The position numbers and the translations under genes are program-made. Below are positions 8,639 to 17,322 of a DNA stretch of 64,000 bases, piece by piece. Source of the stretch: Mesobaculum littorinae (lineage in GTDB: Bacteria > Pseudomonadota > Alphaproteobacteria > Rhodobacterales > Rhodobacteraceae); assembly GCF_004011175.1 (NCBI RefSeq), contig NZ_RQXX01000007.1, forward strand, positions 89,700 through 153,699, given 5' to 3'. The notes under the pieces were generated by a model that saw nothing but the letters and a program-made list of their open reading frames with translations, was not told the origin of the DNA and made no database searches. Every line of letters begins with the position of its first letter. The stretch's first letter is position 1.

Positions 8639-9004
8639 ATGAAACACCCGGTGGACGTCCACGTCGGCAAGCGAGTGCGCCACCGGCGCTGGATGGTCGG
8701 CATGACGCAGCAGCAGCTGGCCGAGAAGGTTGGAATCAAGTTCCAGCAGATCCAGAAATACGAAACCGGCATGAACCGCATCAGCGCCTCGCGCCTGTGG
8801 GACATCGCCGATGCGCTGGAGGTGCCGGTCGCCTTCTTCTTCGAAGGCCTGTCCGAGCAGAAGGACGAGGCCCCCGCGACCATGCCGGGCGATATTCTTG
8901 CCGACAAGGAAGCGCTGGAACTGGTCCGGTCCTATTACGCGATTCCCGAGAACCAGCGCCGCCGTCTGTTCGATCTGGCCCGGGTGCTGAGCGACGTTGC
9001 CTGA
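8639..9004 (+). CDS. XRE-family helix-turn-helix regulator
   Basis: A 121-residue protein with one HTH_3 domain at residues 9-68: VGKRVRHRRWMVGMTQQQLAEKVGIKFQQIQKYETGMNRISASRLWDIADALEVPVAFFF. The C-terminal 45 residues are a charged tail with a helical LELVRSYYAIPENQRRRLFDLAR segment. I placed the start at the ATG at 8639, which has AAAGGAGA upstream. A longer frame from 8558 would add 27 residues with no family support. Such proteins are widespread single-gene regulators in Rhodobacterales. The target is unknown and hisN follows on the same strand. Confidence 0.88.
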   Translation: MKHPVDVHVGKRVRHRRWMVGMTQQQLAEKVGIKFQQIQKYETGMNRISASRLWDIADALEVPVAFFFEGLSEQKDEAPATMPGDILADKEALELVRSYYAIPENQRRRLFDLARVLSDVA

Positions 9005-9094
9005 TCCGCACCTGCCGACTCGTCCAGCCGCCGCGCGTGCCGTCCGGTCCGGTCCGGCGTGCCGCGCGGGGTGCGTCGCTGCCCGGAGGGCGTG

Positions 9095-9904
9095 ATGCCC
9101 GGATTGCCCGACGCCGCGACGCAGCATGAGCTGAGAGAAACCGCGCTCGCCTTGGCGGATGCCGCGCGCGTCGCCACGTTGCGCCATTTCCGTCGCGCGG
9201 ATCTCGACGCCGACAACAAGGCGGGCGAGGGGTTCGACCCCGTGACCGCCGCCGACCGCGAGGCCGAGACGGCGATGCGCGAGATCCTCGCCGCGCGCCG
9301 CCCGGATGATGCGATCTTCGGCGAAGAGTTCGGCGCGACCGAAGGGCGCTCAGGGTGGACATGGGTTCTGGACCCGGTCGACGGCACCCGCGGCTTTCTG
9401 TCCGGCACGCCCACCTGGGGCGTGCTGATCGCCGTCGGGCGCGATGGCGGGCCCGAGTTGGGGGTCATCGACCAGCCCTATATCGGCGAACGGTTCTTCG
9501 GCGGGTTCGGAGCGGCTTGGTGCGACGGGCCGCAGGGGCGCGCGGATCTGCGCACCCGGCCCGCGCGTCCGCTGGATCAGGCCATCGTCTTCACCACCTT
9601 TCCCGAGGTCGGCACGACCGACGAGCGTGCCGGGTTCACCCGCGTGGCCGAGGCGGCGCGACTGGTGCGCTACGGCATGGATTGCTACGCTTATGCGTTG
9701 CTGGCGGCCGGGCAGATCGATCTGGTGATCGAGGCGGGCCTGCAATCCTACGACATCCAGGGACCTCTGGCGGTGATCGAGGCCGCCGGCGGCGTCGTCA
9801 CCGACTGGCAGGGCGGCCCGGCGCACCAGGGCGGCCGGGTCGTTGCCGCGGCCAATGCGCAGATTCACGCGGACGCGCTGGCGCGGTTGTCCGGCCGGAG
9901 CTGA
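9095..9904 (+). CDS. hisN: histidinol-phosphatase, inositol-monophosphatase type
   Basis: A 269-residue member of the IMPase superfamily. Metal-binding motifs are GEEFG near residue 76 and DPVDGTRGF at 93-101, with a third Asp in the YDIQGPLAVIEAAGG block near residue 220. Relatives of this length and with this start region are usually the HisN-type histidinol-phosphate phosphatase, the penultimate step of histidine synthesis. An inositol or fructose phosphatase activity cannot be excluded by eye. The ATG at 9095 has a GGAGGG ribosome site, whereas the upstream ATG-less extension does not. hisB and hisH lie about 1.2 kb further on the other strand, which supports the histidine assignment. Confidence 0.8.
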   Translation: MPGLPDAATQHELRETALALADAARVATLRHFRRADLDADNKAGEGFDPVTAADREAETAMREILAARRPDDAIFGEEFGATEGRSGWTWVLDPVDGTRGFLSGTPTWGVLIAVGRDGGPELGVIDQPYIGERFFGGFGAAWCDGPQGRADLRTRPARPLDQAIVFTTFPEVGTTDERAGFTRVAEAARLVRYGMDCYAYALLAAGQIDLVIEAGLQSYDIQGPLAVIEAAGGVVTDWQGGPAHQGGRVVAAANAQIHADALARLSGRS

Positions 9905-10099
9905 GCGTCTGGCCGAGCGTGGTCCCCGGTTTTGCCGGGGTGAAGTGCTCAGGTGGCGGGCAAAGACGACGGGCAACGGTGACGATCAAAGGTGACGGGC
10001 AGGGGGCCCTTCGGCGCATTCTGCCCAGGTGGGCGGAACCGCCCCCGCCCGGCGCGGCGTTTGTCGGCGACAGCTGACAGCAAGCCGCAAGGAGCCATC

Positions 10100-10993
10100 A
10101 TGGCCGACGCCCCCGACCTTCGCGATCCCCGCGATCTCTACCCCCGCCCGCCTTTCGAAAAGCAGCCGCAGGAGGCCACGGGCCTCGACGCCAAGATGAA
10201 GCCCGAGCCCGATCATGGCGAGGACAGCTATCGCGGGTCGAACCGGCTGAAGGGGCGCCGCGCCCTGATCACCGGCGGAGATAGCGGCATCGGACGCGCC
10301 GTGGCCATCGCCTATGCCCGCGAGGGCGCCGAGGTCGCGATCAACTACCTGCCGCAGGAAGAGGATGACGCCAACGACCTCGCCGGCCTTTTCGAGAACG
10401 AGGGGCGCAAGCTGGTGAAGCTGCCCGGCGACCTGACCGACGAAGAGACCGCGCGCGGCATCGTGCGCCAGGCGGCCGAGGCCCTGGGCGGGCTCGACAT
10501 CATGGTGCTGAACGCGGGCAAGCAGGTGACCCAGCCCGACATCACCGAGATCAGCTCGGAACAGTTCGACCAGACGATGAAGACCAATGTCTACGCGATG
10601 TTCTGGATGAGCCAGGAGGCCATGAAGGTGATGCCGGTGGGCGCCTCGATCATCACCGTCGCGTCGACACAGGGTTTCGATCCCAGCCCGCACCTGCTGG
10701 ATTACGCAACGACCAAGTTCGCGATCCGTGGCTTTACCGTGGCCTTCGCACAGGTGGCGGTCGACCACGGCATCCGGGTCAACGGCGTGGCGCCGGGGCC
10801 GTTCTGGACCGTGCTGCAGCCCGCGGGTGGGCAGACGCAGGAAAAGGTCGCCCATTTCGGGGAGGAGACGCCCATGGGCCGTCCGGGCCAGCCGGCCGAG
10901 ATCGCGGGCGCCTTCGTCTACCTCGCCTCGAACGACGCGAGCTTTACCGTGGGCGAGATCCTGGCCGTCACCGGCGGCAAGCCGGTCAGCTGA
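10100..10993 (+). CDS. short-chain dehydrogenase/reductase (YghA-like)
   Basis: A 297-residue SDR with the long N-terminal arm found in the YghA/glucose-dehydrogenase-like subgroup. The NAD(P)-binding TGGDSGIGRA lies at about residue 55, NAG at about 140 and the catalytic Ser...Tyr-X-X-X-Lys in ASTQGFDPSPHLLDYATTKFA. The C-terminal FLASNDAS-like block (VYLASNDASFTVGEILAVTGG) is standard. The ATG at 10100 follows AAGGAG. The substrate is unknown; homologues are often annotated as general oxidoreductases and are sometimes stress-induced. It ends 117 bases before the convergent hisH. Confidence 0.88.
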   Translation: MADAPDLRDPRDLYPRPPFEKQPQEATGLDAKMKPEPDHGEDSYRGSNRLKGRRALITGGDSGIGRAVAIAYAREGAEVAINYLPQEEDDANDLAGLFENEGRKLVKLPGDLTDEETARGIVRQAAEALGGLDIMVLNAGKQVTQPDITEISSEQFDQTMKTNVYAMFWMSQEAMKVMPVGASIITVASTQGFDPSPHLLDYATTKFAIRGFTVAFAQVAVDHGIRVNGVAPGPFWTVLQPAGGQTQEKVAHFGEETPMGRPGQPAEIAGAFVYLASNDASFTVGEILAVTGGKPVS

Positions 10994-11110
10994 GGGCAGA
11001 AGCGTCCTGGCCGTAACGGGGAAGGGCGGCACAGGCTGCCTTTCCCCAGCCGGCCCTTGGTCTCATCGCCCTGTGCCCGCGCGGCTGGGGGGCAGGTCAG
11101 GATGAGCGGT

Positions 11111-11752
11111 TCAGGGAGTCCAGGTCAGGAAGTTCGCGATCAGGCGCAGCCCGGCGCTCTGGCTCTTTTCGGGGTGGAACTGTGCCCCGACCTTGTTGTC
11201 CGTGCCGACGACGGCGGTGACGTCGCCGCCATAGTCGCAGTGTGCCAGCAACTCGGCCGGGTCTGTCACCCGCATCTGGTAGGAGTGCACGAAATAGGCG
11301 TGATCCCCCGTCGACAGGCCGTCTAGCACCGGGTGGGGGCGGTCGATCACCAGATCGTTCCAGCCCATGTGCGGCACCTTCATCGCGGCGTTGCCGGGCT
11401 GGATCCGCACGACCTCGCCCGAAATCCATCCCAGGCCCGGCGTATCCTCGTATTCCCGCCCGAGCGTCGCCATCAGCTGCATGCCGACGCAGATGCCCAG
11501 AAATGGGCGGGCGCGGACCTCGACGGCGTCGAGCAGCGCCTCGTGCAGGCCCGCCCGGTCGTGCATCAATGCCGCGCGGCAGGCCGGAAAGGCCCCGTCA
11601 CCGGGCAGGACGATGCGGTCGGCCCGGGCCACGTCCTCGGGGCGGGACGACACCAGAACCTCGCCCGCGCCGGTTTCGCGCGCCATCCGCTGGAACGCCT
11701 TTTCGGCCGAATGCAGGTTGCCGCTTTCGTAATCGATCAGAACCGTCAGCAC
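11111..11752 (-). CDS. hisH: imidazole glycerol phosphate synthase, glutamine amidotransferase subunit
   Basis: A 213-residue class I glutaminase subunit that feeds ammonia to HisF. The catalytic Cys is in LGICVGMQLM, and the His/Glu pair is in AQFHPEKSQ near the C-terminus. GNLHSAEKAFQRM and PGDGAFPACRAAL are the usual HisH blocks. The start is the GTG at 11752, just two bases after the hisB stop, which gives MLTVLIDYESGN, the family's normal opening. hisA and hisF, which usually follow in this order, are not downstream here: the next gene is a convergent SDR. Confidence 0.95.
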   Translation of the reverse strand: MLTVLIDYESGNLHSAEKAFQRMARETGAGEVLVSSRPEDVARADRIVLPGDGAFPACRAALMHDRAGLHEALLDAVEVRARPFLGICVGMQLMATLGREYEDTPGLGWISGEVVRIQPGNAAMKVPHMGWNDLVIDRPHPVLDGLSTGDHAYFVHSYQMRVTDPAELLAHCDYGGDVTAVVGTDNKVGAQFHPEKSQSAGLRLIANFLTWTP

Positions 11753-11754
11753 CG

Positions 11755-12342
11755 TCAGAGCGCCCCCTTCGTGGACGGCAGGATGCCCCCCGCCCGCGGG
11801 TCGGCCTCGACCGCCATGCGCAGGGCGCGGGCCACGGCCTTGAACGCCGCTTCGGCGATGTGGTGCGAATTGACCCCGCGGATCAGGTCGACGTGCAGGG
11901 TGATGCCGCCATGCGTGGCGAGGCCCTGGAAGAACTCGCGCACCAGCTCGGTGTCGAAGCGGCCGATCTGCGGCGCCGTCATCGCGACGTTCCACGACAG
12001 CCAGGGCCGGCCGGACAGATCCAGTGCCGCGCGCACCAGCGTGTCATCCATCGGGAGGTGGCATTCGCCGTAGCGGCGGATGCCGCGCTTGTCGCCAAGC
12101 GCCTCGCGCAGGGCCTGGCCGAGGGCGATTCCGCAATCCTCGACCGTGTGGTGGTCGTCGATATGCAGATCGCCCTGAGCTTTCACGTGCATGTCGATCA
12201 GCGCATGCCGCGCAAGTTGATCAAGCATGTGATCGAAGAAACCCACCCCTGTGCGATTGTCATAGCTCCCTTGCCCATCGAGCTCGATCATAACTTCGAT
12301 CTCTGTCTCGGCGGTCTTGCGGGTGATTGTTGCGCTGCGCAT
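11755..12342 (-). CDS. hisB: imidazoleglycerol-phosphate dehydratase
   Basis: A 195-residue monofunctional HisB dehydratase, the sixth step of histidine synthesis. Both manganese-binding HH motifs are present: [17 protein letters not shown] and [30 protein letters not shown], near residue 36, is the usual N-terminal block. The ATG at 12342 gives [17 protein letters not shown], and longer in-frame extensions are not family-like. It is the first gene of a hisB-hisH pair and divergent from phbB across 237 bases. Confidence 0.96.
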   Translation of the reverse strand: MRSATITRKTAETEIEVMIELDGQGSYDNRTGVGFFDHMLDQLARHALIDMHVKAQGDLHIDDHHTVEDCGIALGQALREALGDKRGIRRYGECHLPMDDTLVRAALDLSGRPWLSWNVAMTAPQIGRFDTELVREFFQGLATHGGITLHVDLIRGVNSHHIAEAAFKAVARALRMAVEADPRAGGILPSTKGAL

Positions 12343-12418
12343 GGGGCGACCCTTCCGGATGTGTCCGGGCCGCTTATACGCGCTGCAGTGCGGCATGAAA
12401 AGCCTGTCTAATCGGGGT

Positions 12419-12471
12419 CTTGCAGCCCTTGCAACGGGGCGCAAAGCCGTGTCCCTATTGCGTTGGCGCAA
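12419..12471. promoter_or_regulatory. paired TTGC-type inverted repeats upstream of phbB (candidate operator)
   Basis: Two inverted repeats with related half-sites lie between hisB and phbB: TTGCA-gccct-TGCAA (12419-12433) and TTGCG-ttgg-CGCAA (12458-12471). Their centres are about 38 bases apart. A further GCTGCAGTGC lies near 12381. PhaR, the PHB-responsive repressor, is known to bind TGC-rich dyads in Paracoccus and Rhodobacter, so these are possible PhaR sites. That link is inference. Confidence 0.4.
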
Positions 12472-12579
12472 ACGGAACCGGAGCCGCATGACGGGATTGC
12501 CCAGATACAAGCGTCAACGCAGCGGGCAACTGGCGGAAGACCGGCCGGACGGGCCGACGACAACCTTGGGAGGGGACAT

Positions 12580-13305
12580 ATGGCACGGGTTGCACTTGTG
12601 ACGGGGGGAACGCGCGGCATCGGCGCGGCCATCGCGACAGGTCTGAAAGAGGCGGGATACGCCGTGGCGGCGAACTACGCCGGCAACGACGACAAGGCGC
12701 GCGCCTTCACAGACGAAACCGGCATCAAGGCCTTCAAGTGGTCGGTCGCCGACTACGAGGCCTGCAAGGCCGGCATCGTGCAGGTCGAGGACGAGATCGG
12801 TCCGGTCGACGTCCTGATCAACAACGCGGGCATCACCCGAGACGCCATGTTTCACAAGATGACGCCCGAGCAATGGCACGAGGTCATTGGCACGAACCTC
12901 ACCGGCGTCTTCAACATGACCCACTGCGCCTGGCCGGGAATGCGGTCGCGCAAGTTCGGCCGGGTCATCACAATCAGTTCGATCAACGGTCAGAAAGGAC
13001 AGGCGGGGCAGGCCAACTACTCCGCCGCCAAGGCCGGCGATCTGGGCTTCACCAAGGCGCTGGCCCAGGAAGGGGCCCGCGCCGGCATCACTGTGAACGC
13101 CATTTGTCCGGGCTATATCGGGACAGAGATGGTGCGCGCGATCGACGAAAAGGTGCTGAACGACCGCATCCTGCCGCAGATCCCCGTGGGGCGTCTGGGC
13201 GAACCCGAGGAGGTGGCGCGCTGCGTCAAGTTCCTCGCGTCGGATGACGCGGGTTTCATCACCGGTGCGACGATCACCGCCAATGGCGGCCAGTTCTTCG
13301 TCTAA
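12580..13305 (+). CDS. phbB: acetoacetyl-CoA reductase
   Basis: A 241-residue SDR that fits PhbB/PhaB, the NADPH-dependent reduction of acetoacetyl-CoA to (R)-3-hydroxybutyryl-CoA, the second step of PHB synthesis. The cofactor motif VTGGTRGIG is at residue 7; the NNAGITRDAMFHKM block follows, with the catalytic Ser-Tyr-Lys in SSINGQKGQAGQANYSAAKAG. CPGYIGTEMV and the Gly-rich C-terminus ITANGGQFFV are typical of PhbB. The ATG at 12580 has a GGGAGGGG ribosome site. It is 12 bases upstream of aceE rather than next to phbA. FabG is the main alternative, but the VARAIDEKVLNDRI-like region and length favour PhbB. Confidence 0.85.
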   Translation: MARVALVTGGTRGIGAAIATGLKEAGYAVAANYAGNDDKARAFTDETGIKAFKWSVADYEACKAGIVQVEDEIGPVDVLINNAGITRDAMFHKMTPEQWHEVIGTNLTGVFNMTHCAWPGMRSRKFGRVITISSINGQKGQAGQANYSAAKAGDLGFTKALAQEGARAGITVNAICPGYIGTEMVRAIDEKVLNDRILPQIPVGRLGEPEEVARCVKFLASDDAGFITGATITANGGQFFV

Positions 13306-13317
13306 AGGAAGGATTCC

Positions 13318-15972
13318 ATGAAAGACGGCACACCCGATATCGATCCGGTCGAATCGCAGGAATGGCAAGAAGCGATCGAGGACGTGATCGCGCGCGACGG
13401 TCCCGACCGGGCGCACTACCTGCTCGACAAGGCGGTGCAACAGGCCCGGGCCGCGGGGGCGCAATTGCCCTTCTCGGCCACCACGCCCTATCAGAACACG
13501 ATCCCCGCCGACGACCTGATGGAGATCCCGGGCGACGTCGACATGGAGGGCCGGATCCGCGCCATCAATCGCTGGAACGCGATGGCGATGGTGGTCCGTC
13601 GGAACAAGGAATCCAGCGAATACGGCGGGCACATCGCCTCTTACGCCTCGTCGGCGGCGATGTACGACGTGGGCCTCAACCATTTCTGGCGGGCGCGCAG
13701 CGAAACCCACGGCGGCGATCTGGTGTTCTTCCAGGGCCACGTGATCCCCGGCATCTACGCACGCTCCTTCCTCGAGGGGCGGCTGTCGGAAGAGCAGCTT
13801 GAGAACTTCCGCTCAGAGGTCGCGGGCGAGGGGCTGTCCTCCTACCCGCACCCCTGGCTTATGCCGGATTACTGGCAGTTCCCGACCGTTTCGATGGGCC
13901 TCGGGCCGCTCATGGCGATCTACCAGGCGCGCTTCATGAAATACATGGAGAACCGCGGCCTGATCGAGAAGTCCGACCGCAAGGTCTGGTGCTTCCTCGG
14001 CGACGGCGAGATGGACGAACCCGAAAGCCTGGGTGCCATCGGTCTTGCCGCGCGCGAAAAGCTCGACAACCTGATCTTCGTGGTCAACTGCAACCTGCAG
14101 CGGCTGGACGGTCCGGTGCGCGGCAACCACAAGATCGTGCAGGAGCTTGAGGGGTCGTTCCGCGGCGCGGGCTGGGACGTCATCAAGGTGCTCTGGGGCC
14201 GCGGCTGGGACGAGCTTCTGGAAAAGGACGTCAGCGGCCGCCTGCGCCAGCTGATGGAGGAAACCGTCGACGGCGACTACCAGACCTTTAAATCGAAGGA
14301 CGGCGCCTATATCCGCGAACATTTCTTCGGCAAGTACCCCGAGACGGCGGCGCTGGTCGAGGATTGGACGGACGAGCAGATCTGGGATCTGCGTCGCGGC
14401 GGCCACGATACCCAGAAGGTCTACACCGCCTTCAAGCGGGCGACCGCGGCCGAGGATCAGCCGACCTGCCTGCTGGTCAAGACGGTCAAGGGCTATGGCA
14501 TGGGCAAGGCCGGCGAGGGCCAGAACACCGCCCACCAGGCCAAGAAGGTCGCCGAGGACCAGCTGCGCGCGATGCGCGACCGCTTCGACATTCCCGTGTC
14601 GGACGAGGATCTGCCGAAGGCGCCCTATATCAAGCTGAACAACGCGCAGAAATCCTACCTGCTTGAAAAGCGCGAGGCCCTGGGCGGCGAATTCCCCAAG
14701 CGCTACACCGGGGCGCCCGCGCTCGAGGTGCCGGGGCTCGATGCGTTCGATTCGCTGCTGAAGGGTACGGGCGACCGCGAAGTGTCCACCACCATGGGCT
14801 TCGTGCGCATCCTGACCCAGCTTCTGCGGGACAAGAAGGTGGGCGACCGGGTCGTGCCGATCGTGCCGGACGAAAGCCGCACCTTCGGGATGGAAGGGCT
14901 GTTCCGCTCGGTCGGGATCTACAACCCGCTGGGCCAGACCTACACGCCCGCCGACGCCGACCAGATGCTGTTCTACAAGGAACAGAAGGACGGTCAGGTC
15001 CTGCAGGAAGGCATCAACGAAGCCGGTGCGATGGCCGACTGGATCGCCGCGGCGACGGCCTATTCCAACCACGGGGTCCCGATGATCCCGTTCTACATCT
15101 ACTATTCGATGTTCGGCTTCCAGCGGGTCGGCGACCTGTGCTGGGCGGCAGGCGACAGCCGCGCGCGCGGCTTCCTTCTGGGGGGCACCGCGGGGCGCAC
15201 CACGCTGAATGGCGAGGGGCTTCAGCACGAGGACGGGCACAGCCACATCCTGTCCTCGACCGTGCCGAACTGCATCAGCTACGACCCGACCTTCCAGTAC
15301 GAGGTCGCGGTGATCGTGCAGCACGGCCTGCAGCGCATGTTCGCCGACAAGGAGGACGTGTATTTCTACCTCACCCTGATGAACGAGAACTATTCGCATC
15401 CCGACATGCCCGAGGGCGCGGAAGAGGGGATCAAGCGCGGTCTCTACCGCCTGTCCAAGACCGCCAAGCCGGGCAAGAAGCACGTGAACCTCATGGGGTC
15501 GGGCACGATCCTGGTGCAGGCGATGAAGGCGGCCGAAATGCTGCAAGAGGATTTCGGCATCACCTCCGACATCTGGTCGGCCACGTCCTTCAACGAACTG
15601 GCGCGTGACGGGCAGGATTGTGTCCGCTGGAACCGCCTGAACCCGCTGGGCGAGCAGAAGGTGCCCTATGTCACCAAGACGCTTGAGGACGCGAAGGGCC
15701 CGATCATCGTCGCCACCGACTACATGAAGAACTTCGGCGAACAGATCCGCGGCTTCGTCAAGCAGCCCTTCACGGTGCTGGGCACTGATGGCTTCGGCCG
15801 GTCTGACAGCCGCAAGAACCTGCGCGACTTCTTCGAGGTCGACGCCGATCACATCGCGGCCGCCGCGGTGGTCGAGTTGTACCGCCAGGGCGGTGTCGAC
15901 GAGAGCGTGGTGAAACAGGCGATCGAGAAATACGGAATCGACGGCGACAAGCCGAACCCGCGGCTGGTCTGA
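13318..15972 (+). CDS. aceE: pyruvate dehydrogenase E1, homodimeric type
   Basis: An 884-residue homodimeric E1 that decarboxylates pyruvate with thiamine diphosphate and passes the acetyl group to the lipoyl arm of AceF. The ThDP/Mg motif GDGEMDEPES begins at residue 228 and ends in NCNLQ near 257. YPHPWLMPDYWQFPT, ESSEYGGHIASYASSA and the C-terminal IVATDYMKNFGEQIR are AceE-specific. The length agrees with gamma- and betaproteobacterial AceE. Many alphaproteobacteria use a heterotetrameric PdhA/PdhB E1 instead, so the homodimeric form is worth noting. An AAGGAAGG ribosome site precedes the ATG at 13318. Confidence 0.96.
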   Translation: MKDGTPDIDPVESQEWQEAIEDVIARDGPDRAHYLLDKAVQQARAAGAQLPFSATTPYQNTIPADDLMEIPGDVDMEGRIRAINRWNAMAMVVRRNKESSEYGGHIASYASSAAMYDVGLNHFWRARSETHGGDLVFFQGHVIPGIYARSFLEGRLSEEQLENFRSEVAGEGLSSYPHPWLMPDYWQFPTVSMGLGPLMAIYQARFMKYMENRGLIEKSDRKVWCFLGDGEMDEPESLGAIGLAAREKLDNLIFVVNCNLQRLDGPVRGNHKIVQELEGSFRGAGWDVIKVLWGRGWDELLEKDVSGRLRQLMEETVDGDYQTFKSKDGAYIREHFFGKYPETAALVEDWTDEQIWDLRRGGHDTQKVYTAFKRATAAEDQPTCLLVKTVKGYGMGKAGEGQNTAHQAKKVAEDQLRAMRDRFDIPVSDEDLPKAPYIKLNNAQKSYLLEKREALGGEFPKRYTGAPALEVPGLDAFDSLLKGTGDREVSTTMGFVRILTQLLRDKKVGDRVVPIVPDESRTFGMEGLFRSVGIYNPLGQTYTPADADQMLFYKEQKDGQVLQEGINEAGAMADWIAAATAYSNHGVPMIPFYIYYSMFGFQRVGDLCWAAGDSRARGFLLGGTAGRTTLNGEGLQHEDGHSHILSSTVPNCISYDPTFQYEVAVIVQHGLQRMFADKEDVYFYLTLMNENYSHPDMPEGAEEGIKRGLYRLSKTAKPGKKHVNLMGSGTILVQAMKAAEMLQEDFGITSDIWSATSFNELARDGQDCVRWNRLNPLGEQKVPYVTKTLEDAKGPIIVATDYMKNFGEQIRGFVKQPFTVLGTDGFGRSDSRKNLRDFFEVDADHIAAAAVVELYRQGGVDESVVKQAIEKYGIDGDKPNPRLV

Positions 15973-15998
15973 AGACGCCGAAGAAAGGACAAGAAACG

Positions 15999-17312
15999 AT
16001 GGCAATCGAAGTCAAAGTGCCCGACATCGGCGATTTCACCGACATCCCCGTGGTGTCGGTCCTGGTCAGCGTGGGCGACACGGTGAAGGAGGAAGACCCT
16101 CTGATCGAGCTTGAATCCGACAAGGCCACGATGGAGGTTCCCTCCTCCGCGTCGGGCAAGGTCAAGGAGATCAAGGTCGCCGAGGGGGACAACCTCAGCC
16201 AGGGGTCGTTGATCCTGATCCTCGAAGAGGACGCCGGCGAAGGCGCCAGCGACGCGGACGCGACCAAGACGGATGACAAGGACAAGGACAAGGAGCATAC
16301 CCGCTCCGAAGAGACCGCGGAGGCGCCGAAGAAAGAGGCGGCCAAGTCGGACGCGCCGAAATCGGAACCCGTGACCTCGGTCACCGACGGCAACGCGGGC
16401 AAGGCGCATGCCTCGCCCTCGGTCCGGGCCTTTGCCCGCAACCTTGGCGTCGACATCCAGCGCGTGAACGGATCGGGCCGCAAGGGCCGCATCCTGCGTG
16501 AGGATGTGACCAAGCACTTCCAGTCCCAGCAGGGCGGCGCGCCCGCGGGTCAGGGCGCAGCCCCGGCGCAAGGCTCGGGCATCCCGCCGATCCCGGCCGT
16601 GGACTTTACCAAGTTCGGGCCCGTGGAAGATGTCGAGATGTCCCGGATCAAGAAGATCTCGGGCCCCGCGCTGCACCGGTCGTGGCTGAACATCCCGCAT
16701 GTCACCCACAACGAAGAGGCCGACATCACCGAGCTCGACAAGTACCGCAAGGAGCTCGACACGGAGGCGAAGAAGGACGGCTATCGCGTCACGCTTCTGT
16801 CCTTCGCGATCAAGGCCTGCGTTTCGGCGCTGAAGGAGCATTGGGAGGTCAACTCCTCGCTCCATCCCGACGGCGACAAGCTGATCCGCAAGGATTACTA
16901 CCATATCGGCTTTGCCGCCGACACGCCGCAGGGTCTCGTGGTTCCGGTCATCAAGGATGCCGACCGCAAGGGGATCATCCAGATCTCGAAGGAACTGGGC
17001 GACCTGAGCGCGGCCGCGCGCGACGGCAAGCTCAAGGGCGCGGACATGCAGGGCGCCAGCTTCACCATCTCGTCGCTGGGCGGGATCGGGGGCACGTCCT
17101 TCACCCCCATCGTCAACGCGCCCGAGGTGGCGATCCTGGGCCTGACGCGGTCCAAGATGGCGCCGGTGTGGGATGGCGAGCAGTTCGTGCCGCGCAACAT
17201 GCTGCCCCTGTCGCTCAGCTACGATCACCGTGCGATCGACGGTGCGCTGGCAGCCCGGTTCTGCGCGACCCTGAAACACCTGCTCGGCGACGTGCGCCGG
17301 CTGATGCTGTAA
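15999..17312 (+). CDS. aceF: dihydrolipoamide acetyltransferase (PDH E2)
   Basis: A 437-residue E2 core subunit that transfers acetyl groups from the lipoyl arm to CoA. It has one lipoyl domain (residues 1-77, lipoylated Lys42 in [11 protein letters not shown]), an acidic-lysine linker (80-130), an E3/E1-binding domain (138-174, [15 protein letters not shown]...[11 protein letters not shown]), an Ala/Pro/Gly linker and the catalytic domain (from about 212). The acetyltransferase motif DHRAIDG gives His410 and Asp414. Only one lipoyl domain is present, whereas E. coli has three; a second lipoyl domain is on the next gene product. Confidence 0.96.
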   Translation: MAIEVKVPDIGDFTDIPVVSVLVSVGDTVKEEDPLIELESDKATMEVPSSASGKVKEIKVAEGDNLSQGSLILILEEDAGEGASDADATKTDDKDKDKEHTRSEETAEAPKKEAAKSDAPKSEPVTSVTDGNAGKAHASPSVRAFARNLGVDIQRVNGSGRKGRILREDVTKHFQSQQGGAPAGQGAAPAQGSGIPPIPAVDFTKFGPVEDVEMSRIKKISGPALHRSWLNIPHVTHNEEADITELDKYRKELDTEAKKDGYRVTLLSFAIKACVSALKEHWEVNSSLHPDGDKLIRKDYYHIGFAADTPQGLVVPVIKDADRKGIIQISKELGDLSAAARDGKLKGADMQGASFTISSLGGIGGTSFTPIVNAPEVAILGLTRSKMAPVWDGEQFVPRNMLPLSLSYDHRAIDGALAARFCATLKHLLGDVRRLML

Positions 17313-17322
17313 GGAGACCGGC

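Noticed and set aside
9059..9094. Upstream extension of hisN
   Set aside because: The added residues (PRGVRRCPEGV) are not family-like and cover the GGAGGG ribosome site of the ATG at 9095.
13813..16005. A 730-codon minus-strand open frame under aceE
   Set aside because: Antisense shadow of a well-supported gene; the composition is a GC-rich artefact and no motif is visible.
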